Source: JALZAI01 sp038212215 (GTDB lineage Bacteria; Actinomycetota; Actinomycetes; Mycobacteriales; Jatrophihabitantaceae). Taken from it: a stretch of 64,000 bases of DNA. Location: positions 26,948 to 90,947 of the forward strand of contig JBBQUT010000016.1 in NCBI GenBank assembly GCA_038212215.1. The letters are read 5' to 3'. The position numbers and the translations under genes were made by a program. The notes under the pieces were generated by a model. It saw only the letters and a list, made by a program, of their open reading frames with translations. It was not told the origin of the DNA and made no database searches. Positions 17,471 through 25,310 of the stretch are shown here, piece by piece. Position 1 is the first letter of the stretch, and each line of letters opens with the position of its first letter.

Positions 17471-18373
17471 TCAGGTCGTGTCGGTCCAACTCGCGTCGCT
17501 GACCCCGAGCGGCTCCGGGATGGCGTCGACCGAGGACGGGGTCTCGTCGTCGAGGTGCTCGACGCCCTGTTCGACGGCCTTGCGCTTGGCCTTGCGACGG
17601 TCGTGCACCACCGCCCACAGCACGCTTGCTTCGAACAGCAGCACCATCGGCAGCGCCATCGCTGTCATGGTGAACGGATCGGTGCTCGGGGTCGCGACCG
17701 CGGCGAACACGAAGATCAGGAAGATGCCGATTCGCTGGGACTTGACGAGCAGCTTTGCCGGAAGCACACCGGCCATGTTGGCCATCACAATCAGCAGCGG
17801 CAGCTCGAACGCGGCGCCGAAGACGACCAGCATCAGGGTGACAAAGGACAGGTACTCGGTGATCGTCAGAATCGCCTGCGTGCCGGCCCCCGCCTGCTGG
17901 AGCAATATGTTGAGGCCCTTGGACAGCACGACGTAGGCCAGCGCCATGCCGGCAGCGAACAGGAGCGTTGACGCGATGATGAAGGCGACGCTGTATTTCC
18001 GCTCGTTCTTGCGCAGCCCTGGGGTGACGAACGCCCAGATCTGGTAGAGCCAGAACGGCCCGGTGAGCACGGCGCCGGCGATGAAAGACACCTTGAGCCG
18101 CGCGGTGAACCCGTCCAGCACACCCTGGTAGGTCAGCACGCACCCCGTCTCTCCGGTCGGCTCGTAACGGAACTTCGCCGGTACCGAGCAGTACGGGTGC
18201 TTAAGGAAGTCGAGGATGTGCAGGTAGAGGACCCAGCCCAGCACCGCGCCGAGCGAGATGATCAGCACGATCAGGATCAGCCGTCGGCGCAGCTCGCGAA
18301 GGTGGTCCATGACGGCCATCCGGCCTTCGGGATTCTTGCTGCGGCGACGCAGCAGGCGACTGACTTTCGCCAC
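17471..18373 (-). CDS. tatC: Sec-independent protein translocase TatC
   Basis: TatC is the twin-arginine signal receptor of the Tat export system. The 300-residue protein contains the N-terminal MDHLRELRRRL motif, six hydrophobic helices and the conserved FxxxxPGL region (WAFVTPGLRKNERKY). GTG 18373 is the start; an internal ATG (MAVMDHL) is less likely because the basic leader is typical of actinobacterial TatC. The C-terminal cytoplasmic tail of about 50 residues is acidic. Upstream lies a 67-residue membrane gene rather than a recognisable tatA. A Tat substrate, the Rieske lipoprotein at 26 kb, is in the window. Confidence 0.95.
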   Translation of the reverse strand: MAKVSRLLRRRSKNPEGRMAVMDHLRELRRRLILIVLIISLGAVLGWVLYLHILDFLKHPYCSVPAKFRYEPTGETGCVLTYQGVLDGFTARLKVSFIAGAVLTGPFWLYQIWAFVTPGLRKNERKYSVAFIIASTLLFAAGMALAYVVLSKGLNILLQQAGAGTQAILTITEYLSFVTLMLVVFGAAFELPLLIVMANMAGVLPAKLLVKSQRIGIFLIFVFAAVATPSTDPFTMTAMALPMVLLFEASVLWAVVHDRRKAKRKAVEQGVEHLDDETPSSVDAIPEPLGVSDASWTDTT

Positions 18374-18381
18374 CGAGCGGC

Positions 18382-18585
18382 CTACCGACCCAGCCGGGCG
18401 GCGTGTCGTTGAGCTGCCTCGAGCTCGCGCTGCACGGCGCTGAGCTGCAGCCGCAGCGCTTTCAGATACAGCAATTCACGACGCAACCGCCGCGACTTGA
18501 CCCGCAGCTCGTACGCGCAGAACGCCAGCACGAGCAACGCGAGCGCGACCACGCCGATCCAGGCAGCCCACGGGATCCAATGCAC
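18382..18585 (-). CDS. Small single-helix membrane protein with coiled coil (not TatA)
   Basis: GTG 18585 encodes 67 residues: a hydrophobic helix at about 6-27, then a highly charged amphipathic or coiled-coil helix rich in Arg, Leu and Glu (LRRELLYLKALRLQL). It sits 8 bp before tatC and 9 bp after pafC, so it is part of that operon. The position is the one tatA holds in mycobacteria and the topology is similar, but the Phe-Gly hinge and the following Lys-Pro/Arg-Leu-Pro pattern of TatA are absent. It could be an unrelated small membrane protein or a diverged Tat component. No function is assigned. Confidence 0.6.
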   Translation of the reverse strand: MHWIPWAAWIGVVALALLVLAFCAYELRVKSRRLRRELLYLKALRLQLSAVQRELEAAQRHAARLGR

Positions 18586-18594
18586 GTTATGACT

Positions 18595-19548
18595 CTACTT
18601 TCCTGCGTACGCCGCGAGGGCGCGTTCAGCATCGGTGCGGATCGACTCGGCCAGCCAACCGGGCGAGAGCACGTCCACCTGGCCGCCCGAGCCGAGGACG
18701 AGCGCGCGCACCCACGCCGGTTCGGAAACGTGCAGGCTGACTTGAAGCACACCGTCCTCGAGTTCGGTGACACTCTGGATCGGGTAGTAGTCGGCAACCC
18801 ATGCGTAGGCAGGCGACAGGCGCAGCACCGCCAGCAGATGTTCCGACGCGGGCTGGTACACCCCCTCGGCGAGGTCGCGCAGCTGCACTCCGGCCGGCGG
18901 GCGGGCCGGCTCGTCGAGCAGTTGCGCGTCCTCGATGCGGTCCACCCGGAACACCCGCATGCCCTCGGCGCGCCGGCACCACGCCTCGAGGTAGGACACG
19001 CCGTCGATTTCGAACACCCGCAACGGGTCGACGGTGCGCTCGGTTACCTCGTCGCGCGCGGCGGTGAAGTAGCGCAGGGCCAGCGCCCGGGTACCGGCCA
19101 CTGCGCGATGCAGGACGGGCAGCATCCGGGTCGCCTGGTCGAGGGCGACGGTGACCGTGCGGTCGTCGACCGCTCCGCCCGCTGCGGCCTCAACCTTCGC
19201 CAGCGCGCGCTGGACGGCACCGGCGTCGGTGACGCCGGGCGTCTCGGCAAGTGTCCGCAACGCGACGATCAGAGCCAACGCCTCCTCGGGCGACAGGCGC
19301 AGCGGACGCGACATCCCGGCGTCGAAAATGACCGACACCGTCTCGCCTTCGAAGGACAGGTCGATCAGGTCCCCGGGGCCGTGGCCTGGCAGGCCGCACA
19401 ACCACAGCAGTTGCAGATCGCGGCGCAGTTGCGCCTCAGTGACCCCGAAATCCGCAGCAGCGTCGGCGACCTTGATATTGGGACGCGCCTGGAGGTACGG
19501 CACCAGTGCCAGCAGCCGCGGCAGGCGCTGCTCGTTGGTGGTGGCCAT
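18595..19548 (-). CDS. pafC: WYL-domain regulator PafC
   Basis: PafC forms with PafB a DNA-damage-responsive transcriptional activator. The 317-residue protein has an N-terminal winged helix (LPRLLALVPYLQARPNI with IKVADAAADFGVTEAQLRRDL) and a WYL sensor domain containing the characteristic YLEAWCRRAEGMRVFRVDRI. ATG 19548 overlaps the stop of pafB by one base (TGATG), which ensures coupled synthesis; a GTG one codon earlier is also possible. The pair retains its place next to tatC and helY. Confidence 0.93.
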   Translation of the reverse strand: MATTNEQRLPRLLALVPYLQARPNIKVADAAADFGVTEAQLRRDLQLLWLCGLPGHGPGDLIDLSFEGETVSVIFDAGMSRPLRLSPEEALALIVALRTLAETPGVTDAGAVQRALAKVEAAAGGAVDDRTVTVALDQATRMLPVLHRAVAGTRALALRYFTAARDEVTERTVDPLRVFEIDGVSYLEAWCRRAEGMRVFRVDRIEDAQLLDEPARPPAGVQLRDLAEGVYQPASEHLLAVLRLSPAYAWVADYYPIQSVTELEDGVLQVSLHVSEPAWVRALVLGSGGQVDVLSPGWLAESIRTDAERALAAYAGK

Positions 19549-20519
19549 CACCGGCCCCGCGCCGCGGCCGTGAGCGTGGCCACTACCGCCTCGCGCAATT
19601 CCGGCGGCTCGATGACGTAGGCCGCCGAGCCGGCGCTCGCAATCTGGCGGGCCAGCCAGTGCACGTCGCCGAAGGTGATCGACAGCTCGTCGACCCGATT
19701 GGGCCCGTCGACGCTCTCGATGTGGTCGGCGATCCGCCGCAGCGACGCCGCACCGCCCGACACCCGTATCCGCGCCGACCGGGGCTCGTCAGATCGTCGC
19801 CCGGTGACCATGTCGAGCAGATCGAGATCGGCCGGACGCGCGAAGGAGCCTGGTGCGCCGAGGAAGGCAACCGCCCCGGTGATCCGCGAGAGGCGGAAGC
19901 TGCGCGGCTCGCCGCGGTCGCGATCAAGGCCCGCGACGTACCACCGCCCGCGCCAGGAGAGCACGCCCCAGGGTTCGAGCGAACGCGCCTCGGCGCGTCC
20001 CGCGCCGGCCTTGACGTAGTCGAAGCGCACCGGGCGAGCCAGCCGCGCTGCTTCGAGCAGGGCAGGCAGGCTGGGATCACTCGCGTCCAGATGCGGGACG
20101 GCGCCCGGTGCATCCTCGTCGCGGACGTCCGTGCCAGCCGCTCGCAGCTTCATCAGCGCATTTCGCGCCGGTTCACCTAATGTCGCCGAGCGCCAGAGCC
20201 GCGCGGCGAGGCCCACGGCGGCTGCCTCCGCCGCGTCGAATTCGATCAGCGGCAGTTCGTAGTCGCCGCGCTTGATCCGGTAGCCGTCTTCGCTGTCGAA
20301 GTGGCTGTTACGCCCGGTCTCGAGCGGTATGCCGAGATCGCGCAGCTCCGCCTTGTCCCGCTCGAACATTCGCTTGAACGCCTCGTCAGTAGCCCGGCTC
20401 CCGTCGGCACCCTCGTAGCCGGGCACGGCGTCACGGATGCGTTCGGCACTGAGGTACTGACGGGTCGAGAGCAGGCAGATCACGAGATTTACGAGTCGCT
20501 CTGCGCGTCGGGCCGCCAT
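19548..20519 (-). CDS. pafB: WYL-domain regulator PafB
   Basis: PafB is the partner of PafC. ATG 20519 gives 323 residues starting AARRAERLVNLVICLL, the winged-helix first helix; the open frame continues 25 codons upstream but that leader is not conserved-looking. The WYL core is present (GRWYVAGLDRDRGEPRSFRLSRI). The PafBC complex drives a large, LexA-independent part of the mycobacterial DNA-damage response. In mycobacteria pafA is the immediate upstream neighbour; here a toxin cassette of about 2.4 kb separates them. Confidence 0.93.
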   Translation of the reverse strand: MAARRAERLVNLVICLLSTRQYLSAERIRDAVPGYEGADGSRATDEAFKRMFERDKAELRDLGIPLETGRNSHFDSEDGYRIKRGDYELPLIEFDAAEAAAVGLAARLWRSATLGEPARNALMKLRAAGTDVRDEDAPGAVPHLDASDPSLPALLEAARLARPVRFDYVKAGAGRAEARSLEPWGVLSWRGRWYVAGLDRDRGEPRSFRLSRITGAVAFLGAPGSFARPADLDLLDMVTGRRSDEPRSARIRVSGGAASLRRIADHIESVDGPNRVDELSITFGDVHWLARQIASAGSAAYVIEPPELREAVVATLTAAARGR

Positions 20520-20648
20520 GTCGTCAAAGTTAAGGCCTCGGGGGGCGCCCCGCCGGGTCGACCCCGAGGACACGGACACGCTGCTCGTCCTCACGGCGAC
20601 GATTGTCCCTGATCGGCGCCCTGCGCGGGCCGGCCCGGGGCGGCCCCC

Positions 20649-21221
20649 TCAGACCACTTGTTCACGATTCAGATCGGCGACGTCCACGTTGCGCTGCTCG
20701 AGCAGGGTCTGCACCGCTTCGGCACCATGCTCGCGCGCGTATCGCGCCTCTCGCTGGCCCATCGGAACGGCCTGTAGCCAGGTGATGACGATGCCGTCCA
20801 CCTCGAGGTTGCTGAGGCCCTCCCAGGAGAAGACCGGAACGAACAGCATGTGCTTCATCGTGACGTCCGGGCGGTACTGCCCGATCACGTCCGGGAAGAT
20901 GTTGCCCGGCTTGATCCCGTACTCGCCGGTGAGCACGTTGAACGCACACGAGGCGAGCATGTTCACGTACTCGGTCTCTGCCGACGCGCACATGCCGACC
21001 AGTTCCACCCGCAGCGGCTTGCCGTCGACTCTGTTGCCCGTCTCGCCCTCGTACATGCCAATCGTCGCGTAGGCGGTGAGCCCTTGCGACGGCGCGTCTG
21101 CGACGTAGAGGACGTCGACTTCCTCGGGCCCGTTGTCACGAAGGCAGCCAGCTACCTCGGGTTCGCCGCCGATGACGTCCAGCACATGCCGATAGATCGA
21201 CTTCATCGCCGGTGTGGTCAT
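20649..21221 (-). CDS. Suppressor-of-fused (SUFU) family immunity protein
   Basis: The 190-residue protein resembles the bacterial SUFU domain, which is used as an immunity protein for nuclease toxins of polymorphic toxin systems. Diagnostic stretches are PLRVELVGMCASAETEYVN, LTGEYGIKPGNIFPDV, MKHMLFVPVFSWEGL and VITWLQAVPMGQREA. It follows the GH-E nuclease gene by 48 bp on the same strand, the usual toxin-immunity order. It has no signal peptide, consistent with protecting the cytoplasm of the producing cell. The family call is from recognised motifs; the immunity role is inferred from context and from known pairings of SUFU with HNH-type toxins. Confidence 0.8.
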   Translation of the reverse strand: MTTPAMKSIYRHVLDVIGGEPEVAGCLRDNGPEEVDVLYVADAPSQGLTAYATIGMYEGETGNRVDGKPLRVELVGMCASAETEYVNMLASCAFNVLTGEYGIKPGNIFPDVIGQYRPDVTMKHMLFVPVFSWEGLSNLEVDGIVITWLQAVPMGQREARYAREHGAEAVQTLLEQRNVDVADLNREQVV

Positions 21222-21269
21222 CCGTGCGTCCTCTCGTCCGCTTGCCGTTCGCGCATGGAATCGCCCGGA

Positions 21270-21761
21270 TCAGGCACCAAGGTAGCGCCCGGATCGGCGC
21301 TCGCCCACGTGGCTGCGGTTGGACGCAGGCAGTTCGGGGCGGTAGTGCGTCGGATTGTTGTGCTCGTCGAGGAACTGGGCGCGGGTGAGGCCGCGTTCGT
21401 CCGCGCTCTGTTGGTGTTTGCGGAACTCGTAGCCTGGCCGGTGGCCCATGTCCCAGGCTTCGTTGCGGTCCATCACCTTGCCGCTGAAAGCGTCGCGGAC
21501 CACGCCGTCGCTGTCTCGTGCCTCGCCCCACACCGTGTCGCGCACTCCTTTGCGAAAGCGCGATGGACGGCTATAGAGCTCTGCTGCAAGCCGCTTGACG
21601 ATCTTTTGCTCCGTGCGTGCCGCAACAACCTGTTCCGCGTCGCGGACGCCCGCCCGCTGCACCGTCTTGGCGATCACGTGCTCGACCTGGATCGCGGCGA
21701 TCTTGCCTGCGGTTCCGGGGCCGGTCATGAGCGAGTTCGCGAGCGAGGGATCAAAGTGCAT
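21270..21761 (-). CDS. GH-E family HNH/Endo VII nuclease toxin domain
   Basis: The last 60 residues contain RNEAWDMGHRPGYEFRKHQ, EFRKHQQSADERGLTRAQF and NNPTHYRPELPASNRSH, which match the GH-E class of HNH/endonuclease VII toxins (Gly-His ... Glu with a downstream His). Such domains are the C-terminal toxin tips of polymorphic toxins. ATG 21761 with a closely spaced GAAGG gives 163 residues; the frame stays open upstream (…RWICTGYAPPKA…) without a better start. It is in a different frame from the CpnT-like N-terminal gene 80 bp upstream, so the toxin is either a separate protein or a frameshifted half of one. The SUFU gene next to it is the probable antidote. Confidence 0.75.
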   Translation of the reverse strand: MHFDPSLANSLMTGPGTAGKIAAIQVEHVIAKTVQRAGVRDAEQVVAARTEQKIVKRLAAELYSRPSRFRKGVRDTVWGEARDSDGVVRDAFSGKVMDRNEAWDMGHRPGYEFRKHQQSADERGLTRAQFLDEHNNPTHYRPELPASNRSHVGERRSGRYLGA

Positions 21762-21841
21762 CGCCTTCGGCGGCGCGTACCCGGTGCAGATCCACCGGGT
21801 GATGGTATGCGCACCCGATCGCCGGCACCAACACGCCGCGC

Positions 21842-22333
21842 TTACCCCATGACCGCGACGACGGCCTCGTTCACGATCGCGCCAATGAACCGGCTGGTGA
21901 CCTCCTTGAACACCGGAATCTCCAGTAAGGACGCGCCGAAGGTCGGTATCGCAGTGGCGAGCGCCTCGACGATTTCGGCCGCGAGGATCGTCAAATTAAT
22001 GATGGTGTTGACCTTCAGCGCCAGCACGACCCCGGCGCACAACAGCATCGCGGCGCCACCCAAATCCACACCCACACCGGCATCGCCGAGCACGCTCGCC
22101 GGCGCGTTCGAGCCGGACCACTTCGCCCGGAACGCATCGACCGCCGCTCCCTGGTTCACCGCACCGACCCGGTCGGCCGCGCCCTGCGCGGACTGCTGCG
22201 CCGAAGACAGCGCAGCGCCGAACCCGCTCCACGTCGAGCCGAGGCTCAACAACTCGCTTTCGTCCACCTCAGGCCAGGTGAACCCGAGGTCGTTCAGCAA
22301 TGTCTCCAACACACCTGGCAGGACAAGTCCCAT
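21842..22333 (-). CDS. CpnT-like / WXG100-like N-terminal trafficking domain
   Basis: This 163-residue protein begins GLVLPGVLETLLNDLG and LGFTWPEVDESELLSLG, the start of the helical WXG100-like domain of CpnT and related toxins exported by type VII secretion, then has a Ser/Ala-rich helix pair and hydrophobic stretches (GAAMLLCAGVVLALKV). It normally leads a much longer toxin; here a TAA ends it after VAVMG and the nuclease module is in another frame downstream. The start is 8 bp after the EspC-like gene. It may be a complete secretion carrier, or the 5' half of a broken toxin gene. Confidence 0.72.
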   Translation of the reverse strand: MGLVLPGVLETLLNDLGFTWPEVDESELLSLGSTWSGFGAALSSAQQSAQGAADRVGAVNQGAAVDAFRAKWSGSNAPASVLGDAGVGVDLGGAAMLLCAGVVLALKVNTIINLTILAAEIVEALATAIPTFGASLLEIPVFKEVTSRFIGAIVNEAVVAVMG

Positions 22334-22341
22334 GACGCCCC

Positions 22342-22656
22342 CTAGCCCGCGCTCAGCAACGACGCGGTGCCGTCCTCAGCCTGCTGATACGTCCGGCCCA
22401 TCTGCTCCAAGCCGTCGGCGTACCCGCTCAACGCGTCCGCACACGTCCGCACGCACGAATCCACCAACGCCACCGCACCCTGAATCGACACCTGGATCAG
22501 CGGACTGAGCACGTCGTCGCCGCGGCCGAACTGCAGGCCGTCACTCTGTGACCTGACAGGCGCCCACACCGCACTCAACTGCGCTCCGACGTGGCGCAGC
22601 TCCTCGGCGACCGGGCCGAAACTCTGGGGGTCGACGGTAAAACCGGCCGACGTCAT
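22342..22656 (-). CDS. EspC-like type VII secretion substrate
   Basis: The 104-residue protein forms two predicted helices separated by a short turn and ends with the type VII export signal YxxxE at Tyr90-Glu94 (TYQQAED). This matches ESX secretion-associated EspC-like proteins that are encoded before CpnT-like toxins. ATG 22656 overlaps the stop of the YbaB-like gene by four bases, and the next gene follows after 8 bp. No ESX core components (EccC, mycosin) are in the window, so secretion must rely on a machine encoded elsewhere. Confidence 0.78.
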   Translation of the reverse strand: MTSAGFTVDPQSFGPVAEELRHVGAQLSAVWAPVRSQSDGLQFGRGDDVLSPLIQVSIQGAVALVDSCVRTCADALSGYADGLEQMGRTYQQAEDGTASLLSAG

Positions 22657-23027
22657 TTATGCAGCACTCGATTCAAGGCGTCCGAAAACGCGTGACTGAT
22701 CTTGGTCATTTCTTGGACCGACTGCTCCTGGACCGCCTTGAGCTCGGCCAGCAGCGGACCAGTGCCGGCCCCCGGCGGGCGAGCATCGAGCGCGGCGTTC
22801 ACAGCGTCGACGACCGCGGCACACACATCCTCGAACGGTTGCCGCAGCATCCGCGCGTCGACATCCAGGACGCGGAGCCGGCCATCGACGCCAACCTCAG
22901 CGCGTACCAAGCCCTCCGCAGCCTCACCCACCGCAGGCTCGCTCGGCACCGGCGGCACAATCCCGGCAATCGCCGCACGCGCCCGCTCGACCAGCGCGCT
23001 CAGCGCCTCGCTCGGGTCGGCATTCAC
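22653..23027 (-). CDS. YbaB/EbfC-like protein of a T7SS toxin cassette
   Basis: GTG 23027 encodes 124 residues. The central VRAEVGVDGRLRVLDVDAR and the helical C-terminus (LAELKAVQEQSVQEMTKIS) resemble the YbaB/EbfC family. In actinobacteria such proteins, different from the nucleoid-associated YbaB next to recR, commonly precede EspC-like and CpnT-like genes and may act as secretion chaperone or partner (EspL-like). It is the first gene of the five-gene cassette. The 47-bp gap to the pafA stop upstream leaves room only for a small promoter, so read-through from pafA is possible. Confidence 0.7.
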   Translation of the reverse strand: MNADPSEALSALVERARAAIAGIVPPVPSEPAVGEAAEGLVRAEVGVDGRLRVLDVDARMLRQPFEDVCAAVVDAVNAALDARPPGAGTGPLLAELKAVQEQSVQEMTKISHAFSDALNRVLHK

Positions 23028-23074
23028 CGGGCGATCCTAACCGGACCCGAGGCCACGTCTGAGCCAGCCAGTGT

Positions 23075-24433
23075 CTACATCGAGGTGATCAACTTGTCCA
23101 CCCGCTCGTCAAGGCTGCGAAACGGGTCCTTGCACAGCACAGTTCGCTGCGCCTGGTCGTTGAGCTTGAGATGCACCCAGTCGACAGTGAAGTCACGCCG
23201 CTTCTCCTGCGCGCGTTTGATGAAATCGCCGCGCAGCTTCGCCCGAGTGGTCTGCGGCGGCACCGACTTGGCCTCGAAGATCGCTAGGTCGGACACGACC
23301 CGATCGATGGCGTGCTTGCGTTGCAGCAGGTAGTACAAACCGCGCGTCCGGGAGATGTCATGGTAGGCGAGATCCAGTTGGGCGATCCGCGGTGAGGACA
23401 GCGGCAGGTCGTGCTTGGCCCGGTAGCGCTGGATGAGCTGGTATTTCGTGGCCCAGTCGATCTCGCGATCGATGCGGCTGAGATCCTGGGCCTCGATCGC
23501 GTCGAGCGTGCGGCCCCACAGCTCGAGAACCCGTTTCGCGGAGGGGTCGTCACCGAAGCGCTCGACGAAGTCCACGGCACGCGAGTAGTACTCGCGCTGG
23601 ATCTCCAGCGCGGCGGCGGTGCGTCCGGCAGCCAACCGGATCGCGCGGGTGCCGGTCAGGTCGTGGCTGATTTCGCGGATCGCGCGAATCGGGTTCTCCA
23701 GCGTCAGATCGCGAAAGATCACGCCGTGCTCGATCATTCGCAGTACCAGATGCGCCGAACCGATCTTGAGCATCGTTGTCGACTCGTTCATGTTCGAGTC
23801 ACCGACGATCACGTGCAGGCGCCGGTAACGTTCGGCGTCGGCATGCGGCTCGTCGCGGGTGTTGATGATGGGACGGCTGCGCGTGGTCGCCGACGACACA
23901 CCTTCCCAGATGTGCTCGGCTCGCTGGCTCACGCAGTACACCGCGCCGCGCGGCGTCTGCAGCACCTTGCCGGCCCCGCAGATCAGTTGCCGCGTGACGA
24001 GGAACGGGATCAGCACGTCGGCCAGCCGGCTGAACTCCCCTTGGCGTCCGATCAGGAAGTTCTCGTGACAGCCATAGGAGTTGCCCGCAGAGTCGGTGTT
24101 GTTCTTGAACAGGTAGATATCGCCGGCGATGCCCTCGTCGTGCAGGCGTTTCTCGGCGTCAATGACCAGGCCCTCGAGGATTCGCTCCCCCGCCTTGTCG
24201 TGCGCGACGAGCGCCTCGAGCGTGTCGCACTCGGGCGTCGCGTACTCCGGATGAGAGCCCACGTCAAGGTAGAGCCGGGCGCCGTTCTTCAGAAACACAT
24301 TGGACGAGCGGCCCCACGACACCACCCTGCGGAACAGATAGCGGGCGACCTCGTCGGGCGACAGGCGACGCTGGCCGTGGAACGTGCACGTCACGCCGTA
24401 CTCGTTCTCGATACCGAAGATGCGCTTGTGCAC
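23075..24433 (-). CDS. pafA: Pup--protein ligase PafA
   Basis: PafA attaches the prokaryotic ubiquitin-like protein Pup to lysines of target proteins, using ATP. The 452-residue length is standard. The N-terminus IFGIENEYGVTC holds the metal-binding glutamates, and NNTDSAGNSYGCHENFL and RAEHIWEGVSSATTRSRPI belong to the glutamine-synthetase-like fold. The start is GTG 24433. A degenerate relative of the 71-bp repeat seems to lie just upstream (24434-24512). The gene is the upstream neighbour of the toxin cassette and the downstream neighbour of the anti-sigma gene. Confidence 0.96.
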   Translation of the reverse strand: MHKRIFGIENEYGVTCTFHGQRRLSPDEVARYLFRRVVSWGRSSNVFLKNGARLYLDVGSHPEYATPECDTLEALVAHDKAGERILEGLVIDAEKRLHDEGIAGDIYLFKNNTDSAGNSYGCHENFLIGRQGEFSRLADVLIPFLVTRQLICGAGKVLQTPRGAVYCVSQRAEHIWEGVSSATTRSRPIINTRDEPHADAERYRRLHVIVGDSNMNESTTMLKIGSAHLVLRMIEHGVIFRDLTLENPIRAIREISHDLTGTRAIRLAAGRTAAALEIQREYYSRAVDFVERFGDDPSAKRVLELWGRTLDAIEAQDLSRIDREIDWATKYQLIQRYRAKHDLPLSSPRIAQLDLAYHDISRTRGLYYLLQRKHAIDRVVSDLAIFEAKSVPPQTTRAKLRGDFIKRAQEKRRDFTVDWVHLKLNDQAQRTVLCKDPFRSLDERVDKLITSM

Positions 24434-24563
24434 TGCTCAGTTCGCTCCGCTCGATCGGCCGACGACGCCACGGCGACAGTTGGTTCGCTCGATGCGCTCG
24501 GGTCACCTGCAACCCTATGTCGTCAGCCCGCGCCGCGCAGCGCTCACGACCATTCGTCGGAAA

Positions 24564-25310
24564 TCAGTAAGTCACCCGCAGGATCGGCCTGCCGTTGACG
24601 AGCGCGACTTCGACCTGGCTGATCTGGGACGGGCGCAGGGCCGTGCCAGCGCTGAAGGTGACCGGCTTGCCGGCGGGCAGCGTCCAAGTGCCCAGCCGCT
24701 CGGTGTGACCGTGCCAGTCGCGGATCTGTAGTAGGTACGGCACGCCCCTGGGGACATGGGCAGAGTAGCTACACCGTAGGTCGATCTCGGTTCCCCAGGG
24801 CTTGGCGACCAGTGTCGCCTCGGCACGGACCGGGGCGGGAACCAGCGCAGTCAACGCTCGCGCCGGCGCCCGGCCCGCCGACGACGGGCTCGATGGCTGC
24901 AGCGCCACGACGAGCGCGACGAGTAGCGCGACGCACGCCGCGGCGAGCCCGACCAGCCCGGTGGCCAACCGGCGCTGCCGCCGCCGCTCGGCGCCTGCGC
25001 GGCGCAGCAGGCCCGGGAGCAACGTATCCGGCACGGGGGCGTCCGACCACTCGTCGGCAGGCGAGGCGTCCCAGACGGGCGGGTCGCGAAACAACGAGTC
25101 GGCTAGATCTGCGACGTCGTGCGCCGCAACCGCGCCTAGCTGCACCCGGAGCGGTTGCACGTCGGCGACGCGGGCTCGGCACTCGCCGCACGAGTCCAGG
25201 TGCGCTTCGAACGCCGCTCGCTCGTTGTCGGAGAGTGCGCCGAGAACGTAGACGCCGTCGTCGTGGGCGAACGGGTCACGGGCGAGCGCGTTGCCCGGAT
25301 CGCCAGTCAT
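24564..25310 (-). CDS. Membrane anti-sigma factor (zinc-binding ZAS, RslA-like)
   Basis: ATG 25310 overlaps the stop of the sigma gene as ATGA and gives 248 residues. The N-terminus carries the zinc-associated anti-sigma motif HxxxCxxC (AFEAHLDSCGECRARV, about residues 36-48). One transmembrane helix follows at about 138-160 (GLVGLAAACVALLVALVVAL), then an extracytoplasmic domain of some 85 residues. This is the layout of mycobacterial RslA, which holds SigL until oxidation of the zinc site. It should bind the ECF sigma factor encoded just upstream. Confidence 0.9.
   Translation of the reverse strand: MTGDPGNALARDPFAHDDGVYVLGALSDNERAAFEAHLDSCGECRARVADVQPLRVQLGAVAAHDVADLADSLFRDPPVWDASPADEWSDAPVPDTLLPGLLRRAGAERRRQRRLATGLVGLAAACVALLVALVVALQPSSPSSAGRAPARALTALVPAPVRAEATLVAKPWGTEIDLRCSYSAHVPRGVPYLLQIRDWHGHTERLGTWTLPAGKPVTFSAGTALRPSQISQVEVALVNGRPILRVTY

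Noticed and set aside
20649..23027. Prophage or genomic island with integrase
   Set aside because: No recombinase, tRNA attachment site or phage structural gene flanks the toxin cassette; insertion by homologous recombination is more likely.
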